Part shown: in pieces, positions 38,603-49,509 of the stretch
Position numbering within the stretch: the first letter of the stretch is position 1
Layout: every line of letters begins with the position of its first letter
NCBI RefSeq assembly: GCF_020379485.1
Contig: NC_063434.1
Location: 29,521,401 to 29,585,400 of the forward strand
Origin: Brassica napus
Taxonomy: Eukaryota; Streptophyta; Magnoliopsida; Brassicales; Brassicaceae
DNA: 64,000 nucleotides
Direction: 5' to 3'
The notes under the pieces: model-generated
Database searches by the model: none
Told to the model about the DNA's origin: nothing
What the model saw: only the letters and a program-made list of their open reading frames with translations
Position numbers and translations under genes: made by a program

Positions 38603-39608
38603 ACAGGAGATTATATGAAAGTGGCTGAACCAATACCTTAATAGCTGCATCCACCATTGCTTTCGCTCTTGTCTTTGAAACCTTGATAATTTCAAGCATC
38701 TCTGGCTCCATTTCCTGTCACACCGCACAAATATTAGCTAACTTAATATCTACCAATATGAGCAATTAGACATCATAATCCCATTATCTTTTCATCTAAA
38801 GCATGTTGTAGCGCAAGTGCTCTTTGAATCTCAGCTTCTCGTCCTTTGCTATAATCTATTATAGTCTGATGTGGGCTACTTGTGTCGGTTGATACTTTAC
38901 CATGCAAAATGGGATCAATCATATCACTCTGTAGACAATTAATGGATTAGACAAACCTTTTTAAAAAGCTACCTATATTCTCTGGGAGCATTTGCCAATT
39001 ACTAAACTTGAACAAACCTTTTAATGATGTTCCATTCAAGACGAGTGAGTCTTGTAATGTGACCAAGTCCTATACATGATTTAGGTAATAGACGAACTCC
39101 ATCTTTGCAAACCAGGGATGGTCGATAGCACTATAAAACCATTCGAATATATGCACCTTCGACGTGCCAAGGGATACGACAGAGAAGTAGAAAGTGTATC
39201 CTGAAAAAATTGGAATAAAACAAATATCAGAACCATGATTTTGAATGTTTTCATAAGAGAAGTTGAAGTTAGAGGCTCCACCTTTGATAGCGACTCCTGT
39301 TCTGAAAGAGATCTCGAACTACGCTGCACCTTATAAATGGTTTCAGAAGAACATTTGTAATTGTGCCACTCAATCGAATCGAACCATCAATGAAATTTTT
39401 TACTATATATATACTAGTTTTTGGGCCCGTACTGCCTACGGAAAAGAATTCAAGAAATTGTGTATACATCTAAAGTTTATACCAACTAACAGCAACAATA
39501 AGCTTAATCTCATCGCAAGCAGCACCAGTATGCCATCTTTACATTTTTTTCTTTTGCAAGAGTAGCTAGTCGTTTTTTTGTGCAAACTCTAAATTTCCAT
39601 TAAAAGAC

Positions 39609-40350
39609 TTAAGAAAGGTTCAAGGCCCAAAAGACTTGTTGTGCCTTGGCATCTACTAATACATTTTTTGATCGTGAAACGAAGTTAAACAAAATTGACT
39701 TGAATGCGGTAGATAGGTGGTAGATATCACGAAGTACTCCAAAAATCCCAAGCTTCATCACCTTCTTCTTGATTGTATTGATGAGTATCTGAGAGTCAGA
39801 GAGAACTGCGATTGAATCGATACCATGTGATAGGGCAAAGTTCATAGCAGCGAGCACCGCTAAAGTTTCTGCCAAGAGGGGCGAGGTGACATGAGTTGAC
39901 GTCGCTGAGTATTGGGATGTCGAGATCTCATCGTCCATGATCCATCCCAGACCAGCTTCCTCAGTTGATGAGTTCCAAGCAACGTCCGTGAACACCGAGT
40001 GCCAGGGCCCGCTTAACATTGTTATGGATTTTAGGGCAAAATTTTTGTTTTACCTTCTAAGATTTATATTCAGATAATGTTTAAAATGTTTTTAAATTTA
40101 ATCAGTAATATTTTGTATATTTTGTGATGAAAATAAAATTATATGCATATCAAATATTTTGGACCCTTTTCAATTTTTTTATTATATTTATAATTTTTTT
40201 AATATAAAAATATAGACTTTTTAAAAAATTTGGATCCCTTATCTATTAATATACGGGGGACACAAGCTTAAGCCCGGGGCGGTCGCACCGCTTGTCCCCC
40301 TCCTCAGCCGGCCCTGCCGAGTGCTGTTCAGATCTTTCTTTGTCTTATCC
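39609..40350 (-). mobile_element. LINE C-terminal RNase H-like domain fragment
   Basis: The minus-strand frame reads FTDVAWNSSTEEAGLGWIMD, then SPLLAETLAVLAAMNFAL, IAVLSDSQILINTI and VSRSKNVLVDAKAQQ. This is the RNase H fold found at the 3' end of plant L1-type retrotransposons and in domesticated relatives: catalytic Asp in the DVAWN segment, Glu in LLAETLA, Asp in LSDSQ, and Asp near the end in VDAKA. It is interrupted at HSVFTDVA by a 314-bp hAT MITE; joining across the MITE restores the frame. It lies inside the ALY2 remnant. Confidence 0.8.
40003..40316. mobile_element. hAT MITE, 314 bp, with 8-bp target duplication
   Basis: Starts CAGGGCCCGCTTAA and ends in the complement of CAGGGCCGGCTGAGGAG. 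Perfect 8-bp direct repeats ccgagtgc flank it (39995-40002 and 40317-40324). An 8-bp duplication and CAGGG termini identify the hAT superfamily. The right end is GC-rich, the interior AT-rich; no open frame. Confidence 0.93.
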
Positions 40351-41315
40351 ATAACAAAACCAAAATATTCAAAGAAACTCAATAACATAAAAAATTTCCC
40401 TGTTAACTATTTTCCAAAAAAAAAAAAAACTTTGTGTTAACTGAAATAAAAGTGCTAAAATATTTACCTTCAGTGTTTCCATGGTCTGATATTTTAACCT
40501 CGCAGTCTTGTTGCTCCATCCTATGAGAAAATCCATAAGAAAATTCAAACTGAATCATACAAAAGGAATATGAATATTAGTCCGAGAAGCAGAAAAAAAA
40601 GACAATCTGAACAAAAAGGAAATTATAAAGCTATATCGGTTCTTGATGCTACACTCAAAACCAAAAAGAAAGATGTGAGATGAAAAGATTGAGAATAAAA
40701 GAGAAAACTGTGGAGAAGTTGAAAACAGAGGTGAAAATTAGTAATTTGAACAATTATTGAGAATATGAAATAATTTGAAATCATATCATGATAATAGGAG
40801 TCGTGGAGTTCTTTATATTTAGAGAGTTTTTTTTTAGAACTGGTTAATTTTGTAAGGGATTCAGATTTTAACTATTATTGTTGATGATTAATTAGTTTTT
40901 ATTAATTTTTGAAAAATATAAAAATATTTTAATTTTATTGGTCAAAAGACTTTTGTTTTATTATATAAGGGATATATATTTACGTGACAATTTTTTAAAT
41001 GACCGAACAAACAAGAGACATGACCAAGTGGTCAAATTGAGATTACTTGATTGGGTTGATAGCTGAAGATAAGATCAATCTTATTAATGATGCGCTTACA
41101 TATAGATACTAGATAGTAAGATCTTCCCGCTGGTCCATGCACAATTAGATGGTGCCTGGACTGTTTTGTGGGTTTTACAGATGATGCGACCATGATACAA
41201 GCGGTGGTATTGGAGTTGATTAGTAAAAAGAATCATATCATACTGGAAAAAGATCATAAAAGATAGGTGGATTTTTAGCTATAGGGTGCAATTTCCCATA
41301 TATATAAGGGATTAC

Positions 41316-42370
41316 TTTTTGAGTCTCAAAAGAACAAAACATCCATAATTAGTTATCTAACTTTTGATTCTCTGGCTTCTCTTGCGAGGGCGTCTCTTGC
41401 CTCTCTTGCGAGGTCGTGGGTTTCTCTTACGAGGGCGGCTGTTTTCTCGTCTCTTATTCCGGCAGCGAGAGCAACACAGCCAAACACTACGGACAAAAGA
41501 AAACGTCAAGTGAATGTCAAGTGACTTGTGTGTTATTTTTAACGGAAACGTAAATAAATTAATTACCAATCCAAGTTATAGGATTCTGGACAAGCGTGTC
41601 AAACCCTGTAAATGAAACAATAGTCATAAATAAAAGCTCGAGAATATTAAAAGAGATGGAATCAGAGAATTTACACACAATGATCACGGGCTCCCCATGA
41701 AGAAACACTACGGACTGGGGCTCCGCATGAAGAAACACTACGGACTGGGGCTCCGCATGAAGAAACACTACGGGCTGATCTAATTACTCCACGAGTTAAG
41801 TGAGGCATGACGGACCTCAAAAAAATTGGAATCATTATCTCTTACCTGCTCATGGAAACTTTTATGAGAGATACAAAACTTTTATGAGAGATAAAAAGAG
41901 ACTTGCACATAACCAAGCAAACATAAATAACAAAAAAAAATTGAATCCTCAACGAGAACATTATATCACGGTAAAGATCTAATCTTGGATCTCTATTGAG
42001 TTTAAACATTATGAAAAAGCGAGAATGGACAATAAGAGAGAAGATAACACAAGTTCTTCAGATCTGCATAACCACAGCTGTAAAAGAACCTTACGCTGAT
42101 ATGCTGTATCTTTTAAATGCCTGAAAGAAGAAATACAGAGATCCTTGTTATCTGCCGATATAAACCAAAGCAAAACCAGTCTCGAAAGTTAGACCATCAA
42201 ATACATGGTCGGATTTTGAGAGAAAGACTCACCTCAGAGACCAAGACGGCTGCAGAGGGAAAAGATGAGGAATAAATGTGAAACAAACTTACTTTATATG
42301 CTAGTTACCAAAACCCTAAGTTTACTTGGTTACCAAGAATGAAATAACTGAAAATATCAACCCAAATCAC
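41316..42370. repeat. 1-kb duplicated segment, copy 1
   Basis: Matches 51221-52223 along its whole length, from tttttgagtctcaaaagaac to gaaataactgaaa-tatcaaccc, with scattered changes. Copy 2 begins 95 bp after the RLP stop codon, so this unit is probably the 3' flank of a lost neighbouring RLP. The minus-strand frames inside (Arg/Lys-rich RPRKRNPRPRKRGKRR) are not conserved between the copies. Confidence 0.88.
41694..41775. repeat. Three tandem 27-bp units inside the duplicated segment
   Basis: The unit ggctccgcatgaagaaacac followed by tacggac is present three times here but only once in copy 2 (about 51606-51632), so it expanded after the 1-kb duplication. Confidence 0.9.
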
Positions 42371-44772
42371 ATATTTCCATCGACTATCCTTAGAGCTTCA
42401 AAAGTCTCATTTTATTAGTATAGAAGTATAGTTTTCCTAATTTCAGAAGTACTTATTTTGGATTCCGGTGTATATGTATATAGAAAGTTAATATTTTGCC
42501 TTCGACTACAAAGAGAATATTTTCATCGACTAACTTTATTTTCTCAGATTTCCTTATTTTATATGTCCCTAATGTAAGCTATATATATATATACGGTTTG
42601 TATTAATTTCCTTATTTCATGTCATAATTTATAAAGATGGTTTGTTTACGGAATCGGAATATTATGCCTTGGACTACAAACATATTAATGCAAACCAACG
42701 ATCTTTATTTCCTCGGATTTCTGAATATTCTCAATGGCCTAACGCTAAATCGATTTGTATAATACTATTTATACAGAAACTAGGGTCGGCCCGCCTGGCG
42801 GGATGAAAATAAAAAAATAATTTTAATAGTTAGAGTAAATATTTAATATACATTTTTATTAATTAAAAATATACATATTACATCAACCATGCTATCTCGA
42901 AAGTTTAGATATGATTTTCTAAGATAATATTACTTGTCATTTTTAAAAATATGATTTTTCCTGGTTAAAAGTTTTAAAATGATTTTCTTTTGTTAAGTAA
43001 TCTATGTTTTAATTATACATTAAAAATTGAATGTGGCATTACATTATTTATTGTGATTTTCCGAAGTTGGATGACCATAAATAAACCCGTGAGAAGCAAA
43101 CTAACTTGTAAATATAGATTAGGAAAATATAGATGAGGAAAATATTGGGGTGATGTATGATTATTATGTATCTTGTTTGTGTGGTTTTTATGTAAGCTTT
43201 TGCAAGATTATTATATATTAACTTTTATGGTTTTTTAAATAATGTTAGGATATGTAGTGATTACGTAAGAGATATATGTGGTGTTCTTATTGTATGTTTT
43301 TTTATAATTAGTAATCCATAATTGGTTGGTCAATTGTGTGTTACTATAATTATTGAATGACTTTATAGTAGATAGTTTAGTTAAAGCTTCATGACATTAA
43401 GGACCCCGTGGTTTGGGTACATTGTCATTCAGTTTGACTAATTCACTATTAACAATTGTTTCTGAAGTTTAGAATTTTTATGGTGTATTTTGTATATCTT
43501 TTTTTTACAAAATGGATACTTGTTTGGGTTTAGAACATTATATGTTTTTAGAACAATTGTTTATATGTTATCATGTCTGAATTGAATTTGTGGTTGTTGT
43601 GAGCAATGAGCCTTTTAATCATGTGAAATCTATACTATTAAAGCAGAATCCCTAATAGGATTCTGCCCCTATCTTTTCAATATATTTACAACTAAATGCC
43701 ACTGCATTTTCTTTTTTTTTTTTAATAAAAAACGTCCATGTTAATAGACCAATCAGAAATCTTTTGTTTTAATCACTTATCCATAACGATTCCACGTAGC
43801 AACTTAGGCCCAAATCGAGTGAGCCCATGCGTTTATAAACCAATCAGAATATAACGTTTAGCCCATCGAATCCTATACCCTGAAAAGCCCATCGACATCA
43901 TCAAACTCTATACCCTGAAATATAAAGTTTTCGGGGTTAGAACTCTAAACAAAACACTATCCAAGATCAATATAATGTATAGATTCTCAAAAATGTATGG
44001 AGCCTGTTCACATGCTTATTTAGATGATTCATGACACCTACCTCTATGTTATGATTTGCTTATCATAATGCAATGTATAATGATGGACAGTTTAATCTAA
44101 CCAAAAATAAGGTAATCAAAGATGTTTATTTTTCAATTCATCCCCTAATTTCCGTATTTTTTTAAAAAAAATAACAACATAATTATATTGCGTATAAGAT
44201 GTAAGGTATTCATAGATTTTGACAAGTAGGGTATAATTCCAAGATTTAGGCAAGTATTCACAATAGTAACAACATAATATTCCCTATTTGATACCTATAA
44301 TAAATGTAAAAATAAATATACAAAAAAGATGATACGATCTAACAACATAATATTCCCTATCATGATCCCATATCTATTCTAACTAAAAAAAATTCAAATC
44401 ATTCTCTACATTTCGTAATCAATTTTAAAAGTCTCCTAAATTGCGGCAAGTATTAATAATGTTAACAACATAATATTCCCTATATGATTTTCCGATTTAA
44501 AATGTGGAAGATATGAATTAGCTACAATTATGGTATTTCTAAAATAAATGTACAACTAATATTAGAAAAAAAAGATACGCAGAAGCTACATTAACGGTTC
44601 AAAAAAAAATCAATCTATAATCTAGATTGCATGTAACTTACTCACAGAATATTCAACCGTTTCAAATTGGTAACTGCATTTAGTACTATTAACTATAAAA
44701 ATCTCGCAAATATTTAGAGTAGCCTACAAGTTTTCGAATACCTAATATACTCTTCCTATTACCTCTTCCTAT

Positions 44773-44780
44773 TATAAATA
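44773..44780 (+). promoter_or_regulatory. TATA box of the Helitron RPA-like gene remnant
   Basis: TATAAATA about 43 bp upstream of the ATG at 44823, a plausible plant promoter core kept with the captured exon. Confidence 0.6.
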
Positions 44781-44822
44781 CCGAAGCCTTTTCCTAAACA
44801 AACTCATACCTCAAACCAAAAA

Positions 44823-44930
44823 ATGGCTTCTATTGAAGAAATCACCGCCATCAGCGACTTGAAGCCAAGGCACACTAACAAGATTGTTCATGTCAAGGTT
44901 CTAATGGCAGATACATTATATCTAATGTAA
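44823..44930 (+). pseudogene. First exon of an RPA1-like / DUF223-type OB-fold gene
   Basis: Thirty-five codons, MASIEEITAISDLKPRHTNK then IVHVKVLMADTLYLM, then TAA. The N-terminal pattern (isDLKP followed by a KVLV-type strand) is that of replication protein A 70-kDa-like OB-fold proteins, which plant Helitrons often carry. The strand is cut short after KVLM, where the family continues with a Trp-rich segment, so the gene is truncated. The larger RPA-like remnant at 52580-56935 belongs to the same broad family. Confidence 0.65.
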
Positions 44931-45498
44931 AAAAGACAAACTTTCTGAAAATAACTTATCTTTTATATTGAAGTCATGTTTTCCTTCATAGAAGGATAAA
45001 GTTCGTAGTCTTTGATCGATTCACATCGTCTTCAGACTCTTCAAGATCATTCCAATCTCACATTCATAAGAAATCTGAAATAAAAAAAAACGTTACAATT
45101 TGATATTTGGTATTTACAAATCTCAAGAACAGGGGATATTATATTTACCGTTTGGTTGTCTTCCAACACTTCTTATGATACAATCGACAACCATCTCAGA
45201 CTCATCTTTCTTCTCATCCTCGGTGAATCTACCGAGTTTTGAAGCTTCTGTTTCACTTTGTTTCCTAAAAAAAAGAAAAAAGAAAGAGTAAGCAATAGAT
45301 TTAACTAAAACAGATTAGTTCAATCGGGCTTTCAAAACCTTACATGCTTTTATCAGATCTTTGACTTGCTCTTCGATCCTTAGATCGACCATCGGAATAA
45401 ACGGAGGAGTCTAATCTGACATGCAAAAGATTTATAAAATGAGAAATTTTAAATCTTTCAGATTCCAGCTCGAAAATAGTACAGATGATCCCAGTATC

Positions 45499-46387
45499 TA
45501 GGGGTGTTCAATCCGGATATCGGTTCGGTTTCGGTTCGGTTTTTTTCGGTTTTCGGTATTTCGGTTAGTAAAATATAACTACCATTCTAAATCCATATTT
45601 ACTTCGGTTCGGTTCGGTTTATATACCGTCGGTTTTCGGTTTATTCGGTTTTATACCAAAAAACATAATTATTTTGTTTGAGATCATATTATATGAATTT
45701 TAGAGTCATATTGTCAACACAGTCATTTATTAAAAATATATTACATGTTCAAATAGATGAACAAAAAAGTAAAAATGCTTCTACCATCAAATAAAATAAT
45801 CAATTCTATAACTAAAATCAAAGCTTGAAATTTTGAAAATAAAAATATGAAACAAAACAAAAACATAAAAGAAAAGTTTTTCCACTCTTCCATATTTAGT
45901 GTTCATTAAAGTCATGTTTTTTCAATTGAAAATTTTCCATTAATTATTGTCCATCAAATTTATAATCTTCATATTAATTAAGTGAAGACTAAAATAAATC
46001 AAAAAGATCAAAAAAAGACTTAGAAAATAAGATGTATGAATTGCGATGTATTGTTATTTAATTATAGTTCAAATGTTTTACAAATTAAGGTTTTTTATTA
46101 CTATAAAATTATGGTAATAGTTATTAACACAAATTTAACTTATGTAACAAATAGATTTTCATGTATTGTTTTAAAATAGATACATATTTATATGTTTCTA
46201 CTTTTAATCGGTTTTGTTCGGTTTATTCGGTTTAATCGGTTATATACCAAACCATATCCAAATTCTACGGTTTTTATAAAATTATATCCATTCGGTTTAT
46301 ATGGTATATACCAAAACCAAACCATATTGTCTATTTCGGTTCGGTTCGGTTCGGTACGGTTCGGTTTTACCATATTGAACAGCCCTA
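45499..46387. mobile_element. hAT element, 889 bp, nested in the inner Helitron
   Basis: Termini TAGGGGTGTTCAATCCGG and the complement of TAGGGCTGTTCAATATGG form inverted repeats, flanked by perfect 8-bp duplications ccagtatc (45491-45498 and 46388-46395). Both subterminal regions are packed with cggtt/aaccg motifs in opposite orientation (ttcggttcggtttc on the left, gaccgg-type repeats on the right), as in hAT elements whose transposase binds short subterminal repeats. Interior AT-rich; no transposase. Confidence 0.93.
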
Positions 46388-47094
46388 CCAGTATCTATAC
46401 ATTACGAAGAAAAAATATGATATTATACAAGTACCTGAACGGTCGGAGTTGAGTTTTACAGATCCATGAGTTTAAGACCAGAACAATCGGTGGTAATAAA
46501 GAGAGAATGTTCTGATATTTTCCAGCTTTCAATTTTCCAGAAAGAGACACCAAAGGTCTCGACAGCAAAAAAAAGAAAAAAACAACACCAAAGGTGAATG
46601 AGTTTTTTGTCTAAGATGTTTTAAAATTAAGCTTTGGGCCTCGACTATTAATAAAATCTAATAATTTTTAACATTTGGTTTGATTACTATGGGCCTTTTA
46701 AATTGATATTGTTTTAATAATATTATCATTAAAATTGATTGCCTAATTGATATTTAATTAGATAATATTAATATACATTTTTATACTAAAAATTGGAACT
46801 AGAATTTGATATTATAAAAACAGAAATATCATTGTTTAGTATATAATTTGAGCAATAATTACTATATATTATTGGACAATAGTCACAAAACTAAGAAGAA
46901 AAAAATATGTTATGAAAGTTAGGAATTAAATTTATAATTAATGTGTGAAATGGCTATGGTACAAGTGTATAGTTAATTTCACAAATTCAATACAGTTAAC
47001 AAAAATTATAATAATTTTAATAAATATTATACATAAAATATAAAAATTAAAAAAATTCTTTCAATTAAAAAAAGTTATCAAACAATAAATATAT

Positions 47095-47113
47095 CCGCGC
47101 TTTGAAAGCGCGG
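47095..47113 (+). other. 3' stem-loop of the inner Helitron
   Basis: Nine-base-pair perfect stem with a one-base centre, twelve bases before the CTAG terminus. It acts as the transposition terminator of the rolling-circle mechanism. Confidence 0.9.
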
Positions 47114-47439
47114 GTCAAAATCTAGTATTAAGTTAAAACTCCATTGCGAGATCAATTGTGGGGCATAATTATGTTTAACGGAATGTTTTTATTAAAAAGA
47201 ATTTCAATTAATTTATGGCTGTTCAGAAAGTGTTTTATAACCTTCTCAACTCTTTGAAAACTCATGAATGAGTTTACAACTGTTCTCCACTTCTCTTCTA
47301 TGCTTCCTACTCCATAAAAAAATCGTGACATATAATAGAGGTTTATTCTCTCTTAAAAAAAATTTTACAAAACTTATTAAGCTTCTCTAAACACATTGAC
47401 CAAAAATACATATCTTAAAACACACACTCAAAGATCACT

Positions 47440-48700
47440 TTTTAATGCTTGAGAAGCCTGTCGCTTCCTTGAAACCATGAAAGTAAGGCCACGAATTGTA
47501 GAGTAGTGGGTTATATATGTTGCTTTCCCTGCAAACATGGCTTGAAGCTCATAAACCTTGGCTTGATCATGTAACTGATCCGACCACCCTTCTTGTTAAC
47601 CTTTGGCAATGGCTCAGCCATGGTGTCTAGGTCATCCCCACTTGATCCAACCGTGACTTATGAATAGAGGTTGACCTCCTATTTTGTTCTTCAAGACCTT
47701 GTGATTTTCTCGACTTATTACATCATCGTTATCATGCACAATGCCTTTTTCAATTCCTTTCCTGTCAAGCAAGAGATCAGGGTCAAGACACCATATATGA
47801 TCTTCTCATCGAAATCAAGAAAGCAACACTTGATCCCTTTCTAAACATTTGATATTATATGTCAAGTAGATGCATTCTACTTAGATAAAAAGAGATAGAG
47901 TAAGAGACTAAGGGATTTTAGTAACCATGTCATGGGTAAAATGATCTTGTTGTCTTTTGCATCCGTCTTAACAGTTTTCTCTTCCTCTTCTTCAACATCC
48001 TTATCCTCGCATAGTGTCGTTCATATTCATCCTCATCCCTGCCCAAGTCATGGTCAAAATATTCTTCATAGAATTTGATCGTCTGCGTCATCATCCTCAC
48101 CGTTCTCCAGTTTGTTTCTGGGAATTTTCTGATTAACCTCTCTTGGATACCCCCTCTGATTGCAGTCTCCTGTTAACGTTTAAGGCCTTTGTTATTTAGA
48201 ATCAAAGCTTAGACAGAACATTACTATAAACTTGTAAATGTGTTGTTAGTTGAAAGTGCCTTCACAATTTGACTTACCTTCTTATGAAACCTTCTTCAAA
48301 TATTTCCAGAAATCCAGCAACCCATCAATCTGCATTCTCTACCCACTCGTTGTGCAACCGTTTCACAGTTTTGATCTGAAAATTTTGATTTAGACATTAG
48401 CAGAAGTGGTAAAAAGAGTTGGTTCATTAGAAGACAAAAACTGTAACACATATAATTTTAGATTTCCAAAGTTAGTAAGATCAAATCAATTCAACCCAGC
48501 CCAGATTAGATCACTCACCTTAGGTTTCAGATCCGATTGGTAATCGAATTTCCAGTCACTGAAATAGGGAAATGAAGGGGCACGGCTCTGACCTAGAAGA
48601 TCAAGGCCACATTTCTCGTGTGTTGAAGCCATTCCCAGGAACTTGTGATGATCCATAGACCAATGGGTAACCGGATCGTCGAGTTCGCCGCCATTGGGAC
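47440..48700 (-). pseudogene. Captured gene pieces in the outer Helitron, family not recognised
   Basis: At least four exon-like blocks run in the Helitron's own direction. Block 1 (48699-48520): GGELDDPVTHWSMDHHKFLG, then RAPSFPYFSDWKFDYQSD. Block 2 (48377-48285): IKTVKRLHNEWVENAD followed by an in-frame stop, then FLEIFEEGFIRR. Block 3 (48172-47980): IQERLIRKFPETNWRTVR, then FYEEYFDHDLGRDEDEYERH. Block 4 (47640-47440): DDLDTMAEPLPKVNKKGGRI. Splice-like CAG and GT signals border them. The stop in block 2 suggests decay. I cannot assign a family; its acidic and Trp/Tyr-rich composition does not look like a transposase. Confidence 0.55.
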
Positions 48701-49042
48701 GAAATTAAAACAATCGAGGGAGAGAGGAAGAAGAGTCATGAGCAAAGAAAGAAAATGCTCTCCTACCTACATGGCAACTTCTATATATACTCAATCAGAG
48801 TGATAAAGAGGATTGAAGCTCATGGAGTGGAAGTCGTTGATTGATTTTCATAACTGCATACGTTTCTTGATGAGAAGGAGAACTGGAAGGGCGAGGGTTT
48901 CTAAGCCAAACAATTGAATCAAAACGCAACTTAGACTCGTAAAGGAGAATGACACGTGGAAGGCTCTCCACTCTTTATTTAGTGACGTGTCTCTCTAAAA
49001 AGAGAGTTGCGTTCTACTTTATATTAATAGATAGATAGATAG

Positions 49043-49500
49043 TATGATGAGTTAGATGTCTACCAGAACCCATAACATATATCTTTACTGCTTTCCATGT
49101 TCAAGCCATGCATGTCTGTTTTGCCCGGTGCACTACCCCATGGCACATCAGTTGTGGTTTCTAGGGTCTCTTTCTAGTGGTTTTAAAAGATTTATACGAC
49201 TGGTGTTGCGGTTAGAAATTGGTGCGTTTGCGGGATACTTATGATTGATTAACTACCAAAGATTTATTTTTGGGTTAGAGTGGTTCACCAACCAATAGGA
49301 TTGTGTTATTTCATATTTGATATCTTTCAAAAATGGAAACAAAATATTGTTACACTATTTTATGTTTTTAAAATAAAAAGATAAAAATAAATAATTAATA
49401 ATAATAGTTGCAAGAAAATAACAATTTTTTAATAAATATATTTTTAATACCGTCAGCAAAACACTAAACCTTAAACGTTAAATCTTAAACCCTAAACCCT
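49043..49500. other. Spacer between outer Helitron and RLP remnant, with telomere-like motif
   Basis: Host sequence right of the Helitron. At 49463-49500 there are about five degenerate copies of the plant telomere unit (ctaaacc, ttaaacg, ttaaatc, ttaaacc, ctaaaccct). This is a short interstitial telomere-like patch; similar motifs are also common near plant promoters. Confidence 0.6.
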
Positions 49501-49509
49501 TGGATATCC

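Larger units (their letters stand above)
37990..40520 (-). pseudogene. ALY2: Truncated, frameshifted ALWAYS EARLY 2 (LIN9/DREAM subunit)
   Basis: ALY proteins are plant LIN9 homologues in DREAM-type cell-cycle repressor complexes. Minus-strand exons visible: DIRP domain about 39205-39020 ([20 protein letters not shown]), then PILHGKVSTDTSSPHQTII (38932-38790), EMEPEMLEIIKVSKT (38716-38640), VKEGEDAIKMIQEALDMIG (38538-38250) and the C terminus from [20 protein letters not shown] to [11 protein letters not shown], stop 37992-37990. Upstream, [14 protein letters not shown] is at 39333-39285 and a small exon-like MEQQDCEVKISDHGN near 40520-40470. An extra TA after YLNHV (about 39072) shifts the frame inside DIRP. 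The N-terminal SANT region is absent and transposons occupy 39400-40350. Synteny (At3g05380) supports ALY2. Almost certainly non-functional. Confidence 0.85.
43629..47125 (+). mobile_element. Inner Helitron, 3497 bp, with RPA-like start and hAT insertion
   Basis: The 5' end TCTATACTATTAAAGCAGAA follows host A (43628). The 3' end has a 9-bp stem (CCGCGCTTTgAAAGCGCGG, 47095-47113), then gtcaaaatCTAG (47125) before host T (47126). All three Helitron criteria hold: 5' TC, 3' hairpin plus CTRR, A/T target without duplication. Inside are a short RPA1-like first exon, a complete 889-bp hAT element, and three copies of a taacaacataatattccctat segment (about 44261, 44341 and 44461). No Rep/helicase frame is present. 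Confidence 0.92.
42780..49039 (-). mobile_element. Outer Helitron, minus orientation, split by a nested Helitron
   Basis: On the minus strand the left boundary reads a hairpin CCCGCCAGGCGGG, then CCGACCCTAG and host T: the Helitron 3' terminus (stem-loop followed by CTRR, inserted between A and T). The right boundary on the minus strand begins TCTATCTATCTATTAATATA, a Helitron-like 5' TC end; because it sits in a gata repeat the exact base is uncertain within 49031-49039. Subtracting the nested element leaves about 2.76 kb. It carries exon-like pieces of an unrecognised gene at 47440-48700. No Rep/helicase is present, so it is non-autonomous. Confidence 0.7.

Noticed and set aside
39414..39445. 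Possible Helitron 3' end (ACTAG then a CCGTA/TACGG stem) inside ALY2
   Set aside because: The stem is only 5 bp and no 5' TC partner was found; too weak beside the clear ends at 42780, 47125 and 57285.
46192..46452. Plus and minus open frames in the cggtt-rich region
   Set aside because: They read through subterminal cggtt repeats of the hAT element; not coding.
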